Assembly (NCBI GenBank): GCA_029204225.1
Contig: CM055106.1
Span: 22,949,801-23,013,800, forward strand
Reading direction: 5' to 3'
Length of the DNA: 64,000 bases
Source: Diphasiastrum complanatum
Lineage: Eukaryota; Streptophyta; Lycopodiopsida; Lycopodiales; Lycopodiaceae
The notes below the pieces were generated by a model. It ran no database searches. It was given only the letters and a program-made list of their open reading frames with translations, and had not been told where the DNA came from. Positions within the stretch are counted from its first letter, which is position 1, and every line of letters starts with the position of its first letter. Shown here piece after piece: positions 34,290 to 47,000 of the stretch. Both the position numbers and the translations under genes were made by a program.

Positions 34290-35850
34290 GTGAATTTGAA
34301 TCATTTATTGAGATTTACAGTGAAATTCTATAATATTACAAGTGTTACTATGAGCAAACTTATTCTGGTGGTCAAGCTAGATGAATCGGAAGTTATAAAA
34401 GGACAAAAGTTGGAAAGAGTAAGTATTACTCTCTTGAATGGAGCATTGAACAATGCAACAAACTCAAGGGATCTCAACTTCAATGTGCAATTAGAAAACA
34501 ACATATAATGGCTAGCATGTTTTCAAGTAAAAAAGACTGTTATTCATGTGCAATTTCTTTTGGTAATTGTTTTGAATATATAAAAGCTTGTGATTCCATA
34601 TGTTGGACAGGTTATCAAAGAGGATCACGATGTTCTTTCCTAGATTTTTAGCATAACAAGTTATCCAGATATCATAAAGGATCATATGAATGGCAAAGTA
34701 CTTAGTGTTCCTGACATAGGTGAATTTTTTGTGGAATGGCATTTAATTGGAGACTTGAAGTCATTGAAATGTATGTTCAATGTATCTCATGGAGCAAATG
34801 TAAAACATCCATGTCTATATTGTATGAAATCATCAAATGACATTTCAAGGAGCACAAGAGTTTCAAGAGATATTGAAGATCCCAAATGGAAACCAATACT
34901 ACCAATTCCTTTATAGAATGTTCATATTTGCACACTTCATAGAGAGGTGAGCATCATAGAGAAATTAATGTACCTTCATATTTTATTTGCATGGAGTACT
35001 AAGCTAGAGTCAGCATCAAAACAAGCAATAGCTCGATTAGAGAAAGTGTTGTCAAAAGCAGGCCTTCATAAAGGACATGTTAAAATACAAAAAGATGAAA
35101 AGCTTTTGGGAAAAACAGGAAACGTACCCAGTAAACCTAGCATAGGAGGACTCAAAGCTCGTCGATTTTTATCAAATCATTCTAAAGAGTCGTCTAAGAT
35201 CCAATACTTGGTTTGGAAAGATGTTATTTTTGCAACACAAGACTTTAAATATAAAGGAACAACAAGGGCAAAGAAGGTTGAATTTTGGAAAGAGCTCGAT
35301 AATATGGTTGAAGTGCTTAAAAAAGACACTTTCATATGCAGATGCACTCCTATTGGAGAAAACAACAATAGAGTTTGTAGATGTAGTTCGGGTGGCTGGG
35401 ACATCCTCAAAAAATAGTTACATTATTCAGCTATTCCAATGGTTTTATAGACGGGCTCAAGTTTGATACACAACAAGATCAACTGAATATCAAAGATTAA
35501 AAAAAGCATGTAAATTTATAAGCCAAAACTAGATTGATGGCATTCAATAAAGATCAAATGCGTTTGATAAAAAATTCTCAAATTTCACATACATTAAATG
35601 GAAAAGAGTACAATCATTTTTTTGCATTTTTGTTATGTGGTCATGAAAAAACTTTTTCCTATCATATGGATCCAAAAATCAAGTGGATCTCCTTTTGTTC
35701 AGATCTATATATCCTGATAGAATTGCCAGAGCAGATGATCTCATAGGAACATTTTATGGCACGTAATTGAACACTTTAAGAGCAACATCTCTTTTGACAA
35801 AAATGATTTTATATGTATCTTTTGGATATTTATGCCCCTAGGCAAAAAAA
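34290..35850 (+). pseudogene. Unrecognised protein relic with a CxxC motif, probably transposon-derived
   Basis: Consecutive plus-strand reading frames give LILVVKLDESEVIKGQKLER, then VEWHLIGDLKSLKCMFNVSH followed by a CLYC pair (KHPCLYCMKSSND, about 34805-34845), then after one stop NVHICTLHREVSIIEKLMYL and a 156-residue ORF (34947-35417) rich in Lys and Ser, then frameshifted FRSIYPDRIARADDLIGTFY at about 35698-35755. The pieces keep one order and strand and look like one long protein with stops. I do not recognise the family. The zinc-pair style and its place next to a C48 peptidase suggest a DNA-transposon protein, which is inference. Confidence 0.45.
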
Positions 35851-36108
35851 GATAGGGCCTTAATGGCCATGATTAAAATTCGCATTCACAAAAAACCTTT
35901 CATGAAGAATACAAATTTTGTTATTTACAAAATATTTCAAGTAATAAGCCAATGAGACATCCTTATGTCTCCCGCCTTGTCTCTCTCTCAATCCTCCATG
36001 CCTGCTAGCAAAGGCATCAACTTCAATGATTTCCTACAACACATAATCAAGTGTTAGTCAAACTAGCAGATCAATCATCAGTTACACATTGGATAGTAAA
36101 TACTTTTA

Positions 36109-36519
36109 GTGAGACAATGTACTTACCAAATCCTCCTCGTCAGTCAGGTTAAATTCTATGAGGACTCTACTCTTTGCACTGTGCACACCAAGAGAGTTAT
36201 GCTCATGCCTCAAAACATGCATCTTGTCATGAGGCTGAGGAGTACATACGATCAGGTTTCTAAGAGTGGCTTCACCTCTAGTCCACCACCTACAGAGAGA
36301 AGGCCTGTTCATAAACAAAGAAGGAGAAAGCAGACCAAACCCACCAAGCCTACCAGACAAAGAGTAGTACTTAGCTCTAGCTAGTCACCATCCCCCCCTC
36401 GTATCTCTCGTCCTATGGTTGGACCATCACTCCAGTCTACCTAGCGTTCTTCTCCTCCCACCACCCCTAACTATTCAAGTAGTTCCTCCTCCATTCCCTC
36501 CATTCCATCCCACAATGAT
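36109..36519 (+). pseudogene. Pro/Ser/Lys-rich leader in frame with the C48 peptidase
   Basis: It reads FTSSPPPTERRPVHKQRRRK, then a stop, SPSPPRISRP, a stop, then SSPPTTPNYSSSSSSIPSIP running into the peptidase frame. Both stops are TAG. It looks like a disordered linker between the 34-35.8 kb relic and the peptidase. Confidence 0.4.
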
Positions 36520-37510
36520 ATGACCTCTACTGTAGGTAAAATAATATCGGATCTAGATAAGAGTTTAGTAGATGATTTTTATAAAGATCTTTGTGTAAGA
36601 TTTCATGTTGATTTGAAAGATTCATTTTTGGATTTTGAGAGATATGTGGTTTTTGATGAGTATGTTGCCAAAGAGATAGATAAGTTAGGAGTTCAATTTT
36701 CTTTTTGTCTAAGCTCAATTAATTATGTCAATCACATAAATAAAGATATATCAGATCCAGTTGTAAAGGCTAGTTTGATATATTTTGTAAATAGATGTAA
36801 ATGTGATAATAGTAAGGACATTGGGGTTGTGCTGTCCTTTTTTGCACACAACCTTCATAGTCCAACTCAGGGGACGAAGTATCTTTTCCATACAACTTCG
36901 GAGACCAAAGTCCTCATTATTCCATACTGCCAAAAGTAAGTGATTATATAGAATATATTCAAGTAACATTTTGTTTTCGGTATTGTAATTCTTTCAGTCT
37001 AACTACTTATCTCTTGTTTGCAGTAAGCATTGGAGTATGCATGTAATCTCCCTTAGGGAAGACTTGAATGGGATCATTAATCCCATCTGTTCAAAGATGA
37101 ATTCTTTGAGCTCTAGCCATGCCGAAATGGACGTCATGTACAACACAATGTTGCAATTTTTGCCAAGGCCGAATGGGGCCACTGTAAATAGCCACCTGGA
37201 GATTGTTGATGCAGAAGTAAGTATTTCTCATCAAGTATCTGATAAGTAATTTGATTTGTTTTTTTTAGAGTGCACAACTAACCTATTATACCTTTTGTGA
37301 TTGAAGTCAGCTCAGCAAGATGATGGACACAGATGCGGATGGTTCTCCATCCGCAATATACGAGAGGTAAATAGACTAGTTAATGGCCTAACTAAGCTAT
37401 TTTTGATTATTTTCGATTTGGTTTCTGATAAGTCAATTGACTTGGTTATTTTGGATTTGTAGTATAAATGTCGAGCATTTATAATGAATGAGATATATGA
37501 GTTTCGTTAA
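36520..37510 (+). CDS. C48 (Ulp1/SENP-like) cysteine peptidase, four exons
   Basis: Exons 36520-36935, 37024-37216, 37316-37366 and 37463-37510 have GT-AG borders and join in frame to 235 residues ending FRIN-like ...MNEIYEFR. Exon 2 opens with NKHWSMHVI, giving the catalytic His (about 141). Exon 3 gives QDDGHRCGWFSI, with the oxyanion Gln (204) and Cys (210) arrangement of C48 peptidases. The position where the Asp usually lies reads MNSL, so the Asp may be replaced by Asn (165). This family cleaves SUMO-like modifiers; plant MULE and other DNA transposons often carry such domains. Upstream, the same frame continues back to about 36109 through a Pro/Ser/Lys-rich segment with two TAG stops (36382-36384 and near 36440), so the true N-terminus is probably lost. 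I take it as a transposon relic or domesticated fragment. Confidence 0.6.
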
Positions 37511-40184
37511 CAAATGTTGGTGAACTTATTATCTCATGCAACACCTAGTCCAGCTGCGGAAATGGGAGGAGTCCACAACTGACACTAGTGCAGGGTGGAG
37601 ATAATCCATATTACTATGAGCTATAAATAATAGATTAAATAGATATATACATTTTTTATGTAATGTCCTGTAATAACTATGGGCATATAGAAAGATAGAG
37701 ACAATGGGATAAAAACATCCATTGTAAAATACGGGACGCACATGTACATTCTCAGAAAATGAGAAATATATTGATATTTATGAGAGTTTTCTTGTATTAT
37801 GATTGCTCTATTATCTGAACAATTCCTCCCAAATCTTTGCATTGATTTTCTCTTCATGTCTTTTACGTATCTGCACAAACATACATTAATAAAATTACAA
37901 TGAGTGATTCGAATATTGACAAAAAGGATAATAAATACAAATTAATATACAAATTGATAGATTTCACATACCAATTTTCCATTCAATATAAAGCTGAAAT
38001 GTTCGGAGATATCTTGTTGTAAAAGTGTCAGTTCTGTTCTAATGTAGAATAAGGTCCAGTCCTGCTCAACCTCAATAGTAGTAAGTAAATCCCCATTTGC
38101 CATGATATCAATGCATATACGATCTGTGTGTCCAATGTTGTCTAGATCTTGATATAATGGGGCCTACTATTCATGAACATAATTGAATTATTTGATATGC
38201 ATGTCTTATTTACCGTGTACGCAAGGCAAGGGTGAAGTTCTCTAAGGCTTTTTTATTCAGTTTCTTGCACCAAGGAAAGATATGACATAGGAATGCACCT
38301 TTGCAAAGCAAGTATATGTCAAATCTGTAGCTCTATGCATGGAGAATAATCCTTCACATCCATGTTAGTTAAGCAGTTGGCTTTTATAGTGGCTGTAGAT
38401 GCTAGAAGCACCTCAGCAGTGCATGTGGAAGCAACCCACCGTGAGATATTAAGAAAGCTCAAAGCTATAGATTCAAATTCAGGTTTCAGAACAACATTAT
38501 AGTTTGGGTATTAACCTGCAAAACATTAGAAGCTACAAAAGATGGAAAATACTGAAAGTATTTATGGAACCTGCTCAATCACTTGTTAATGATTTGGAAG
38601 CAGTCTATGATCAGGAGCAGGGGATATGGAGTAGATTTAGTTTTCAAAGTTCTTTTCACCGATGAGCAACATATTTCTATGAGATTTTGTTGAATCAAGA
38701 TGAGAAATACATCTGCAGGATGGAGGATGGATGATCATGACCAACCCCATTGTTGGTTTCAATATGGACACATCATCAGAACTGAGCATTCAATCATGGG
38801 TCAAAATCAAACCCTACTATAGCTTCCTCTCTATGATTGTTTGAAGAATGTGGGCATCTACATAGCTAGCTCCATTTAGCTTTTAAAATGTCATAGTAAA
38901 GAATTTGAATAGCCTAACTTGCACAAATGAAAATGCAATTATCAACTCCATGAACTATCATTCCAACTGTCAAATCTGAATCATTTGGCTTGCTCCACCA
39001 TGATCCAGGCACCCAACCATCAATAGGAACCCTCCATCACTAGGAATGTTGCTGCTTCTGCTATCTTGCAATGACATTGTGACCTTATAGATCAAATTGC
39101 TCTGGATTCATTGGGTTTGACTTCTGAGATCAACCTTATTATTCTGCTATCACATTCTGCAAAGTAGGATTCGTGATAAACAATTTCGCATAATCTTATT
39201 TCTGGTGTGGAAGATACTTTGAAGGCTATAAAGAGAATTCCGCGATAGAGGCTCACAAGCAAACTCGGGAGTGTTCATTACACTTCTAACTGCATATATC
39301 AAGCGGCGTGTTTGTGGTAGGTCAAGGGAATCATCTTTTGCATTTGAAAGTGCTGGCTTCATTAGCAGATCATGCGAATCTATCTTTCACAATCGATTTA
39401 TGATCACAAGACATAATTATTACTGCAAGAAAGTGTGCACATCATCTGCAAACTTTCTACTTTTGCAAAGAAACTATTAGAGCTTCTCTGCAATTATTTG
39501 TTGATGTTGGAATATCTGTGAAATGGGTCTCTCAATCAGGTCTCTCTCGATTGGGACCTGGGTGGCCCTTGCTTATATCTATGCTTCATTTGTAAGGTTG
39601 CACATGATTAAGCAATTAGTAGAATGTTTTCATAGATTAAGAAAAGCATCCAAGACTCGCCAGAACTTCACTCAGCCTTGCTGCTTTTGTAAATGAATTT
39701 TGTTGAATCAAAGAACCAACAGTGGTTTATTCAAATGCATTTGCTGGCTATGCAAACCTTTCTGTATGAGTTTTTATTTGATGATGTTTGGAGTGAGATG
39801 TGAGCAAACGAGAATTAAATGAAAGCAACTGTTTATTTTGATGAGTGTACTTGCTATGCATATGTGTCTAAGATTTTGTCACCATGTTCAGATTGAGATG
39901 TGTGCAGATCCGGCCAACAGGAAATTGAAAGAATGTCATGTTTTATTTTGTGGGATTCAGTCAACTTCCCTCCATCACTCTCCCTGCCCTCCATTGTGAG
40001 AATGATGGTGTGTTGGGTGCATGAAGATGAATAGAACCAACTCCAGCCTTCAAACAAACGGTCAATGCATTGATGACAGATTCAAAGAAGGTCTTCTTTA
40101 CAAGAATTCTACTCTTTGTTTGATGTTTTGATACATCTAAGATAGAAGTTTTCTGTATACGGCTAGTGCAAATAAAATTTTTAG
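37511..40184. other. Intergenic, no gene recognised
   Basis: Scattered short ORFs only. No LTR, TIR or tandem array seen by eye. Confidence 0.35.
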
Positions 40185-40487
40185 ATGGAATGCCCACTAG
40201 ACTTTTCCGCTGCACCTACTGGCAAAAATCATCAGTCAAGAGGTGTTATAGCGAGATTGATAGTAGCAGCAATTATCTTAGCAATTTTGGGATGTACATA
40301 TCTTTTATATAAAAGAAGAGATGGAGTTCTGCTCCTCATTCGCTATGTATTATCGACGATTTCTATGTTTTATGGTCTCAAGATACGAATAACAACTTTA
40401 AGGTTCCACTATATGTATTCTATCCTTAGACATCTTTATGTCTTGCTCTTACGTTGTATCTACCTTGCCTCATTGAACAAGGCGTAG
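40185..40487 (+). CDS. Hypothetical 100-residue protein with one membrane segment
   Basis: It reads from an ATG that lies directly after TTTTTAG, a possible splice acceptor, so it may be an exon. Residues about 20-43 form a hydrophobic span (GVIARLIVAAIILAILGCTY) followed by LLYKRRDG, a positive stop-transfer pattern. The tail is hydrophobic and degenerate-looking. No family recognised; it could be spurious. Confidence 0.25.
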   Translation: MECPLDFSAAPTGKNHQSRGVIARLIVAAIILAILGCTYLLYKRRDGVLLLIRYVLSTISMFYGLKIRITTLRFHYMYSILRHLYVLLLRCIYLASLNKA

Positions 40488-41029
40488 TCCCCATGGCTCC
40501 CGATACTAAGGATATTGTGATTATGGGGCTACCGCTTATCAACTTGCTCAAAAACTGTCTACTATTACAATGTTCACCTAATTTTCATCCATCAAATTGT
40601 GAATCATGTCTGAAATCTAGTTTCCACTATCTTTATGCTTAAGGAATAGAGAACTGTTGTAAAAATTTCTCTGTAATTCATAAACGTATTCTGGATGAGA
40701 GGACGTTGATTTTTGTCTTCAAATAAAAAAGAGAAGTTGATCACAAACGTGTTGTGTATGATAGCTGAAGTTGAATTTTGTTGATGGTAATGTTTTTGTC
40801 TCTTTATTGCAAATGGACCAAATTGTAGCTCATTTTTGTTCACAAAGCTCAAACAAAATCATGTGATCTCTTTTACAACTATTGGCGCTTTTGGTTTCAA
40901 TAAGCCTTTGCGACAATCAAATTAGGGTAGATATACATTGTTGTTAGTCGTTGATAGTATCCCTATATTGTCCCAAAATGGACTTGAAAATCACTTCAGA
41001 ACTATAACTCATCAGATAGGATGATTTTG

Positions 41030-41462
41030 TGTTCCGACCCAACCCGACCCGACCAATTTCAACCCGACCTGACCCGAACCAAACAAGGGTCAGAAAATTT
41101 CGACCCGACCCGACTCGACCCGAGACCAAGGGTTGGAAAATTTTGACTCGACCCGACCCGACCTGACCAAGGGTCGAAAAATTTTGACCCGAAACAACCA
41201 AGGGTCGTAAAATATGTTTTTGACTGGATGCCATTGGGCCGAAACATGTTTTGGATTGGATTTTTTCCATTGGGGAGTTTTACCATTGGGTCGGATTTTT
41301 TTGACAAGGATGACCAGGGTCGAAAAAGTCAGACCTGATTTGACTCGGCCAAGGGTCAGACTTTACCTTTGGGTCGGATTTTTGACAAGGATGACCAGGG
41401 TTGAAAAAGTTAGACCCGACCTCTTTTAGAAGAGTTACAGTGGGTCGGAAAAGCCTTGGGTC
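41030..41462. repeat. CCCGA/TCGGG repeat block with an ~85-bp tandem pair
   Basis: The left half has runs of CGACCCGACCC alternating with AAGGGTCGAAAAATTTTGAC (three units). The right half has TTGGGTCGGATTTTT...GACAAGGATGACCAGGGT twice (starts near 41285 and 41369). The two halves are in opposite orientation of the GGGTC motif, giving a loose inverted arrangement. ORFs on both strands here are repeat artefacts. Confidence 0.75.
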
Positions 41463-41840
41463 GAAAATATCAGATAATGGGATACCCAAAATCAAAAAAT
41501 TTTCATACGGGATTGACTCGAAAAATTTGTAAATTTTTTATACCCAAGATCAGACGTCCACCCGTGGTACTTCGGCCACGTACATACACATACATCGGCC
41601 ACCCGTCAAGTACCATCGGCTTTCCTCCTAAACCATCGCTGCTGGCCTGTTTTTTCGATACGAGATTGACTCTAAAAATTCGAAAATTTTCGATACCCAA
41701 AATCAGAATTTTTTGAAATGGGATCGATTCGAAAAATTCGGACTTTTTCGATACCCAAAATCAAAATTTTTTGATACGGAATTGACTCAAAAAATTTGTA
41801 ATTTTTTGATACCCAAAATCAGAATTTTCTGAATCATTAT
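41463..41840. repeat. ATACCCAAAATCAAAAAATT array with embedded hairpin-family segment
   Basis: Degenerate units of GAATTTTTTGATACGGGATTGACTCGAAAAATT type, at least five, on either side of a hairpin-family segment at about 41590-41650 (CGGCCACCCGTCAAGTACCA, CGGCTTTCCTCCTAAACCAT). This links the GGGTATC arrays at 16.5 kb with the hairpin family. Confidence 0.7.
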
Positions 41841-41908
41841 GTAATTTCTTGAGTCAGTGTAAATTTTTGAGTCTTTGTATATTTTCAGTACAGTGTAAAT
41901 TTCGATAC

Positions 41909-42200
41909 TGTTGGTTAGAAATCCAACCCACGGCATCGCATTAACAGTCCGCCTACTTTGTACATTCAAAGGCGATTGTAATAAATGTAGTAGATAGCAT
42001 TTAATGCTAATTAGATGTTTAGCAAGTAGAAGATATTTTGTAATATATCAATTAGAACAATCAACTGACTGAGTGAGACTCTCAATTCTAATCAAAATTA
42101 CTATTGCCAGTGTTATTACACTCAACGAATAAGCTGAAGTTATTACTTCAAGCTATTGTACTCATTTTCAATCAATCAGAGTGCAGATTTTGTCTACACT
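41909..42200 (+). repeat. Candidate short solo LTR
   Basis: It starts TGTTGGTTAGAAATCCAACC, a common Copia-type LTR start, has a TATA-like region near 42040, and may end near 42200. No target duplication or partner LTR could be found. Confidence 0.3.
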
Positions 42201-42369
42201 ACTGTTTTGTTCATTTGCGCATTTGTATTAAATTCTTCTTCTTCCGACCATTTTACACCGCATGAGGGCACTTGCAGCCATTTGAGACCGCATTTTGATC
42301 GCAAAGGAACGCATTAGGTCTATTTGTGGCCATTTGATGGCCGTTCTAGAGCACTTCCGACCATTTGAG

Positions 42370-42487
42370 ATCGCATTCGGACCGCCCGTCAATGATGGGC
42401 ATACCCACTAGATCGTCGGCCGTCCATTGTTCCGTCAACGACGGGCACTCTTTACTAGTACACACACACACACACACACACACACAT
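42370..42487 (+). repeat. Hairpin-family repeat copy c, ending ACTAGT plus (AC)n
   Basis: TAGATCGTCGGCCGTCCATT, TTCCGTCAACGACGGGC and CACTCTTTACTAG (ending 42458), followed by TACACACAC to about 42487. It is nearly the same as the end of copy a. Confidence 0.75.
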
Positions 42488-42720
42488 ATTGAAGCTACAA
42501 GAAGTTCAAAGTAAGTAAACATGTTGTGAATTCTGCTATCAAAATGAATTTTTGGTAGTGGAAAAAGAATGAGTTTAAATAATAATATCCCTGCTTTTAA
42601 AAAATGATGGAAAAACCCATGATCATACAAGAAAATTAAAGTATTTAAAATAATACCGTAGAATGGAAAAAATGAATTAAGCTATCCAATAGCTAAGTAA
42701 AACTTAAAATAATAAGCTAA

Positions 42721-43080
42721 CTACTCAAAACCGACTGCTTGATGTAAATCACTAACTAAAATAGATCCAGTAATAGGTAATGCAGCCGCTCCTGCAAACC
42801 GAGCCCGTCGAAGAATTGAAACCGCTTGTGAATGTTGTAATGCAATAGAAATACGCTGACGGTAGAAAGAAACAATGACGGAAGGTAAGGCAATGCTTTT
42901 TCCTTGGCGTTTCACCATAAGATATGCACATAAAGATAAAAAATCCTTAAATTTCTTGTGAAGACAACCATATGTTTCCAAGGCAAAGGGGAAGAAATCT
43001 TCACCGGGTGCACGACCATTATAATTTCACTCCTTTTTTTGAGCTGCTTGAGATGCAATAGCCCCTTGCGTGGTGGAAGA
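42721..43080 (-). pseudogene. C-terminal fragment of a retroelement-like protein (tentative)
   Basis: Leftward from about 43070 it reads GRAPGEDFFPFALETYGCLH, then KKFKDFLSLCAYLMVKRQGK, FYRQRISIALQHSQAVSILR and RARFAGAAALPITGSILVSD. The pattern (PFALETYG, then FYRQR, then the Arg-Arg-Ala run) resembles the tail of LINE-like reverse transcriptase ORFs in plants and algae from memory. No RT motif is present. A bacterial or organelle origin is not indicated. Confidence 0.35.
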
Positions 43081-44022
43081 ACGACGGAGGTTAATGTCTT
43101 TTCAATTTATAATGATTTCAACATTATTTCGACATTACTTTTGTATTTTTGGAATACTATGGAATAGCCCTGATTTGCAGCCTATATTTATTATCCATGT
43201 AAAGGAAAATGAGAAGTGAATTTAATTGCCTTTGCAAGTGTGCGACTTTTCGACATTATAGAAACACTACTCCTGTGCCTATAGATAAAATAGCACATTG
43301 TCATGTTTACAAACAATACAATGGCCAAAGAAGGCCTATTTCATTGAAAAAAATTGAAAAGTTCTAGTACTCCACTTTCTTAGATTTTTATTTTGATTGA
43401 ATCAAAGGTATAAGTGGCCTGTTGTAAAGACTTGTAGGCTCCAAGACATGCGTCCAGACAAAAAAAATTAAAAATACACTAAAAAAAAATTAAAAAATAA
43501 AATGCATCCACCCCAGACGCGGACGCGCCCCTTCCCGTCCGAACGCTGGAATATATAGTTCTCAAAGTGTTGTTGGGTGTGGTGTACTATTTCTTTCAGT
43601 TCTTGCGGTTCTACTATTAGATAGCTTGTCTGATTGATAGTGTTGAACTGCAAAATCAATCATTCACAGGTGGTGCATCATGCATGTTGAGAGCGCAAGG
43701 ATGCATCCAAAAAAGAGAGACACATAATCTTTATGCTATTTATGACTTACATATACAAGTGCATCTAAAGCGTGGGCATGAGATACATGAATTTGCTATT
43801 TAAGACCTGCATAGGGAGGTGCATCCAAAGGACCCAGAGTTATTGCAATGAAGTTGTTCACAATGTGACAAATCTTTTTGTGCCCAATTACCCTTAAAAT
43901 TTAAGACTCATTGACTTTAAGTTGACTTGAAGAGTATTGCCTTTTCCATAGCATATGCTATATCCATAGGGAATGACTTTCTTCCTTTTCCGTTAATGCC
44001 TCATATTTTTCTGCATTAGCGA

Positions 44023-44025
<3 letters not shown>
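43081..44025. other. Intergenic / promoter region of the promethin-like gene
   Basis: No gene; a small G+C-rich patch at 43510-43545 within A+T-rich DNA. The last few hundred bases should include the promoter of the gene at 44063. Confidence 0.35.

Positions 44026-44062
<37 letters not shown>
44026..44062 (+). promoter_or_regulatory. (GA)n tract immediately before the start codon
   Basis: About 18 GA units end directly at the ATG of the promethin-like gene. GA/CT runs in 5' UTRs are common in plants and may bind GAGA-type factors; an effect here is inference. Confidence 0.7.
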
Positions 44063-44067
<5 letters not shown>

Positions 44068-47000
44068 CAGCGAGGAGATGACTAAAGCTGGAGAAGAAGA
44101 TGCGAAGCCATCAGCTGTTGTGCAAGCCGGATCCAGGTCCTCTGCTGCGAGGGCGGAGCACCTGGCGGGTGTTGTGAAGGACATGATCGGTGAGATACTG
44201 AATGGAAGCGACAGCAACAAGCATGGGGAGCATTCTTTTGGTGATAGAGTCAGATATGTGCTGAGTGAGAAGGGCCCTTCTTTGCAGCAAGCTGCGAGGT
44301 CCTTGGTGGATGAAATTCTGCTGTGGTTGCGCCAAGGAGGGGCATTGCGGGCTTTTCTTTTTACTGCTGTGAGATTTTCTTTGCTTTTTCTCGCTTTGAA
44401 TACCTATTGCAAATTTTTAGGTTTCCAATCTCGCGGAATCATAAGACTAACTAGTAGTTTTCCTGAAAAAAAAGGGAATCAGCAAAGTCGTCGAAATCTC
44501 TGTGCAATTGAAACTCGATCAATTTGATCCACACTCATGTACTCAGGCAGTTCAATCATGAACCATTAATCTCCGTCATCCCTCAAGATTCATCAATATG
44601 GTATTGAAGCTTGATATTGTCTAGAATACTTAGATTCTTATCAACCAGCTCCTAAGAGACTTTAGTATGATCAAGTTCTTTCCTTGGTTTTCTCAGTTAC
44701 AAGGTTCTTTCGTTTGTATCAGAGGTTTCCATAAGCAAATGTCACCTTATTGACTAAAAGAGAGGTATCGTGGTTCACGTGTTGGAAATTTAAGTTCTCT
44801 TTTTGAGTCGCCTTCACCTCCTCTAGCTATCAACTATATAGTGTTTGGCGTAGAGAATATTGTTGTGCAAATCTTGGAATATTGAATGAAGCTACATCAC
44901 ATTCACCATCACTTATTTCTTGTAGATGAGTGTGGTATATAAATTTCAAAACCTCACATCAATAGGAGCACATCATTTATGAGCATAGCCAAAAACTTGG
45001 TGTGTAAAATGGGAAAGGTATGTGTTTTGAATATCCTCTTATGGAATGTACATTGGATGATTAATATCTTTGATGCTTCTTTTGCTCATGGTGTTGCTCC
45101 TTGCAATGATGCCCTTGATAAATAATACACATCCTAAAGGTCCGGTCTTTTCTGGATGAAATTATAGGCGAAATAAAAGGTGAGTAGCTAGGTTTGATAT
45201 ATCCCTAATCAAGGTAGTTTTCCAACACCTTGACAACCCTTGAAACTCAAGTTAAATGGATCTTACAATTTAACTAGATAAATTTAGACCTTTTTGGAAT
45301 GTGGCCCACGTGTAGAAGAACAAACAAGGTGTTGATTCAAATGCATTCTCTCAAACACTGATTGTTCACATGCAAGCATAACATAAATAGAATAATTCAT
45401 GATCAAATTTTCTCATGATTATTTCACCTATGAGACAGTGATGATGCAATTTTGTCAACCCTATAATGTGTGATCTTGAACTCATGCTTAAGCCAGTATA
45501 AATATTGCTGGAAACCTGTAGATGGTTGCTCAGAAGCATGTCAATGCTTATCGAAAACAATATCAAAATAAGCAAACTATTATAAACCAAAATCTAGTTT
45601 CTTTGTGTAAATTTGATTGGTTAAAGGTTATTTAAACTATTTCATGCGCATTAAGACACTGCAAGGTGACCTTCATTCTATTGGAGAAGCAGTAAGGGAT
45701 ATGGAACTTGTTCAAACTTGCTTAAATGGACTGAGAGAAGAATTTCAAGCCGTTGTCAGTGGCATTGCAGCAAGGGAAAGAATACGTGCAATTGAGGAGC
45801 TGCATGGAATCATGTTGTAGGAGGAGCAATGACGAGAGGTTTGTAGGAGCCAGATTGAAGGCAATGAGGCTAAAGCATCAGTGGTAAAATTTAAGGGTAA
45901 GCAAAAGAAGAAGAATAAATGGTAATACATTAGAGGGTTTGCCTTCTTTTGATCTGTTAAGATCAGGATAGCATAAACTTGGTGTGGTCAGTAAGTCATT
46001 TTTCAAAAATGTAGTCTGAGCTTCAAGGTACTGGCCATTCTCTGATTACCTTGACCTTCGCAGGGTGCACTTTGGTTCCCTCAATTCTTATGATGTGACC
46101 TAAGGATTCCATCTAGTCTGCCATGAAAGAACGTTCAGAACACACATCCAACACCGGAAAGTTCTCCAACCTGCCTCATGTATCTCCCTGGCCTACTGAT
46201 ATTGCCTTCCAAAACTTTTAGTTTTTCTGTATTTGGAATGCAATACTTTGACTTGATTAATGTTTCATTGTTTCACATTCCAACACCAATTCTCATGTAC
46301 CAGTAAGCATCAACAACATAAGAAAGAGATGTCAAATAACCACGATCAGAGGATAGTCTGCTTGCGTTATCGACCTACCTACTCACTAGGCAACACAAAT
46401 GTTGGGCTAGTTGCATGATCATCCAAAAATTAAAAGTTCTTAGAGATTTCTCCCTCTCATCTGTGTAATAAATGATGTTTGGCACAATATACTCCACGTT
46501 GTTAACTGCAATAGTGCCCAAGGAGATAATGGCTGACATCAATATGGCATGTAATATCTACTTAATCGAAATATGGGTCCAAAGGATCCGCCGACTTAAT
46601 AAATGACCATGTGAATAAGAATGTTTCGCCCAAAATAAAAGTGCACATATTAATTTTTGCCTATCATGAATATGAAGGGACCTAACATATTTACTAACTG
46701 GTACACAAGCAGATATTTTAGCATTAGCTTGGGAGCATGCAACACCTCAATGCTATGCAAAATCACTGGCTGCTGCTGTAATCCCTCTCCAGATGAATAT
46801 AGTTTTGTCTCAAATTCAGATTAGAGCTTCATAGTTCCAGAATAAGCTGCTCTCCATCAAGGACATGCACAGCATGAGGCCCCAGTGATGTGATGTGTTA
46901 CGCTTTCTAAAGTGTCTGTGTTTCAGGATGAAAATTCTTTACCATAGGGTCCTCTGAATGCTGTTCCGAGGCAATCAAGGTAAAATCTAAGCTTTTGGTA

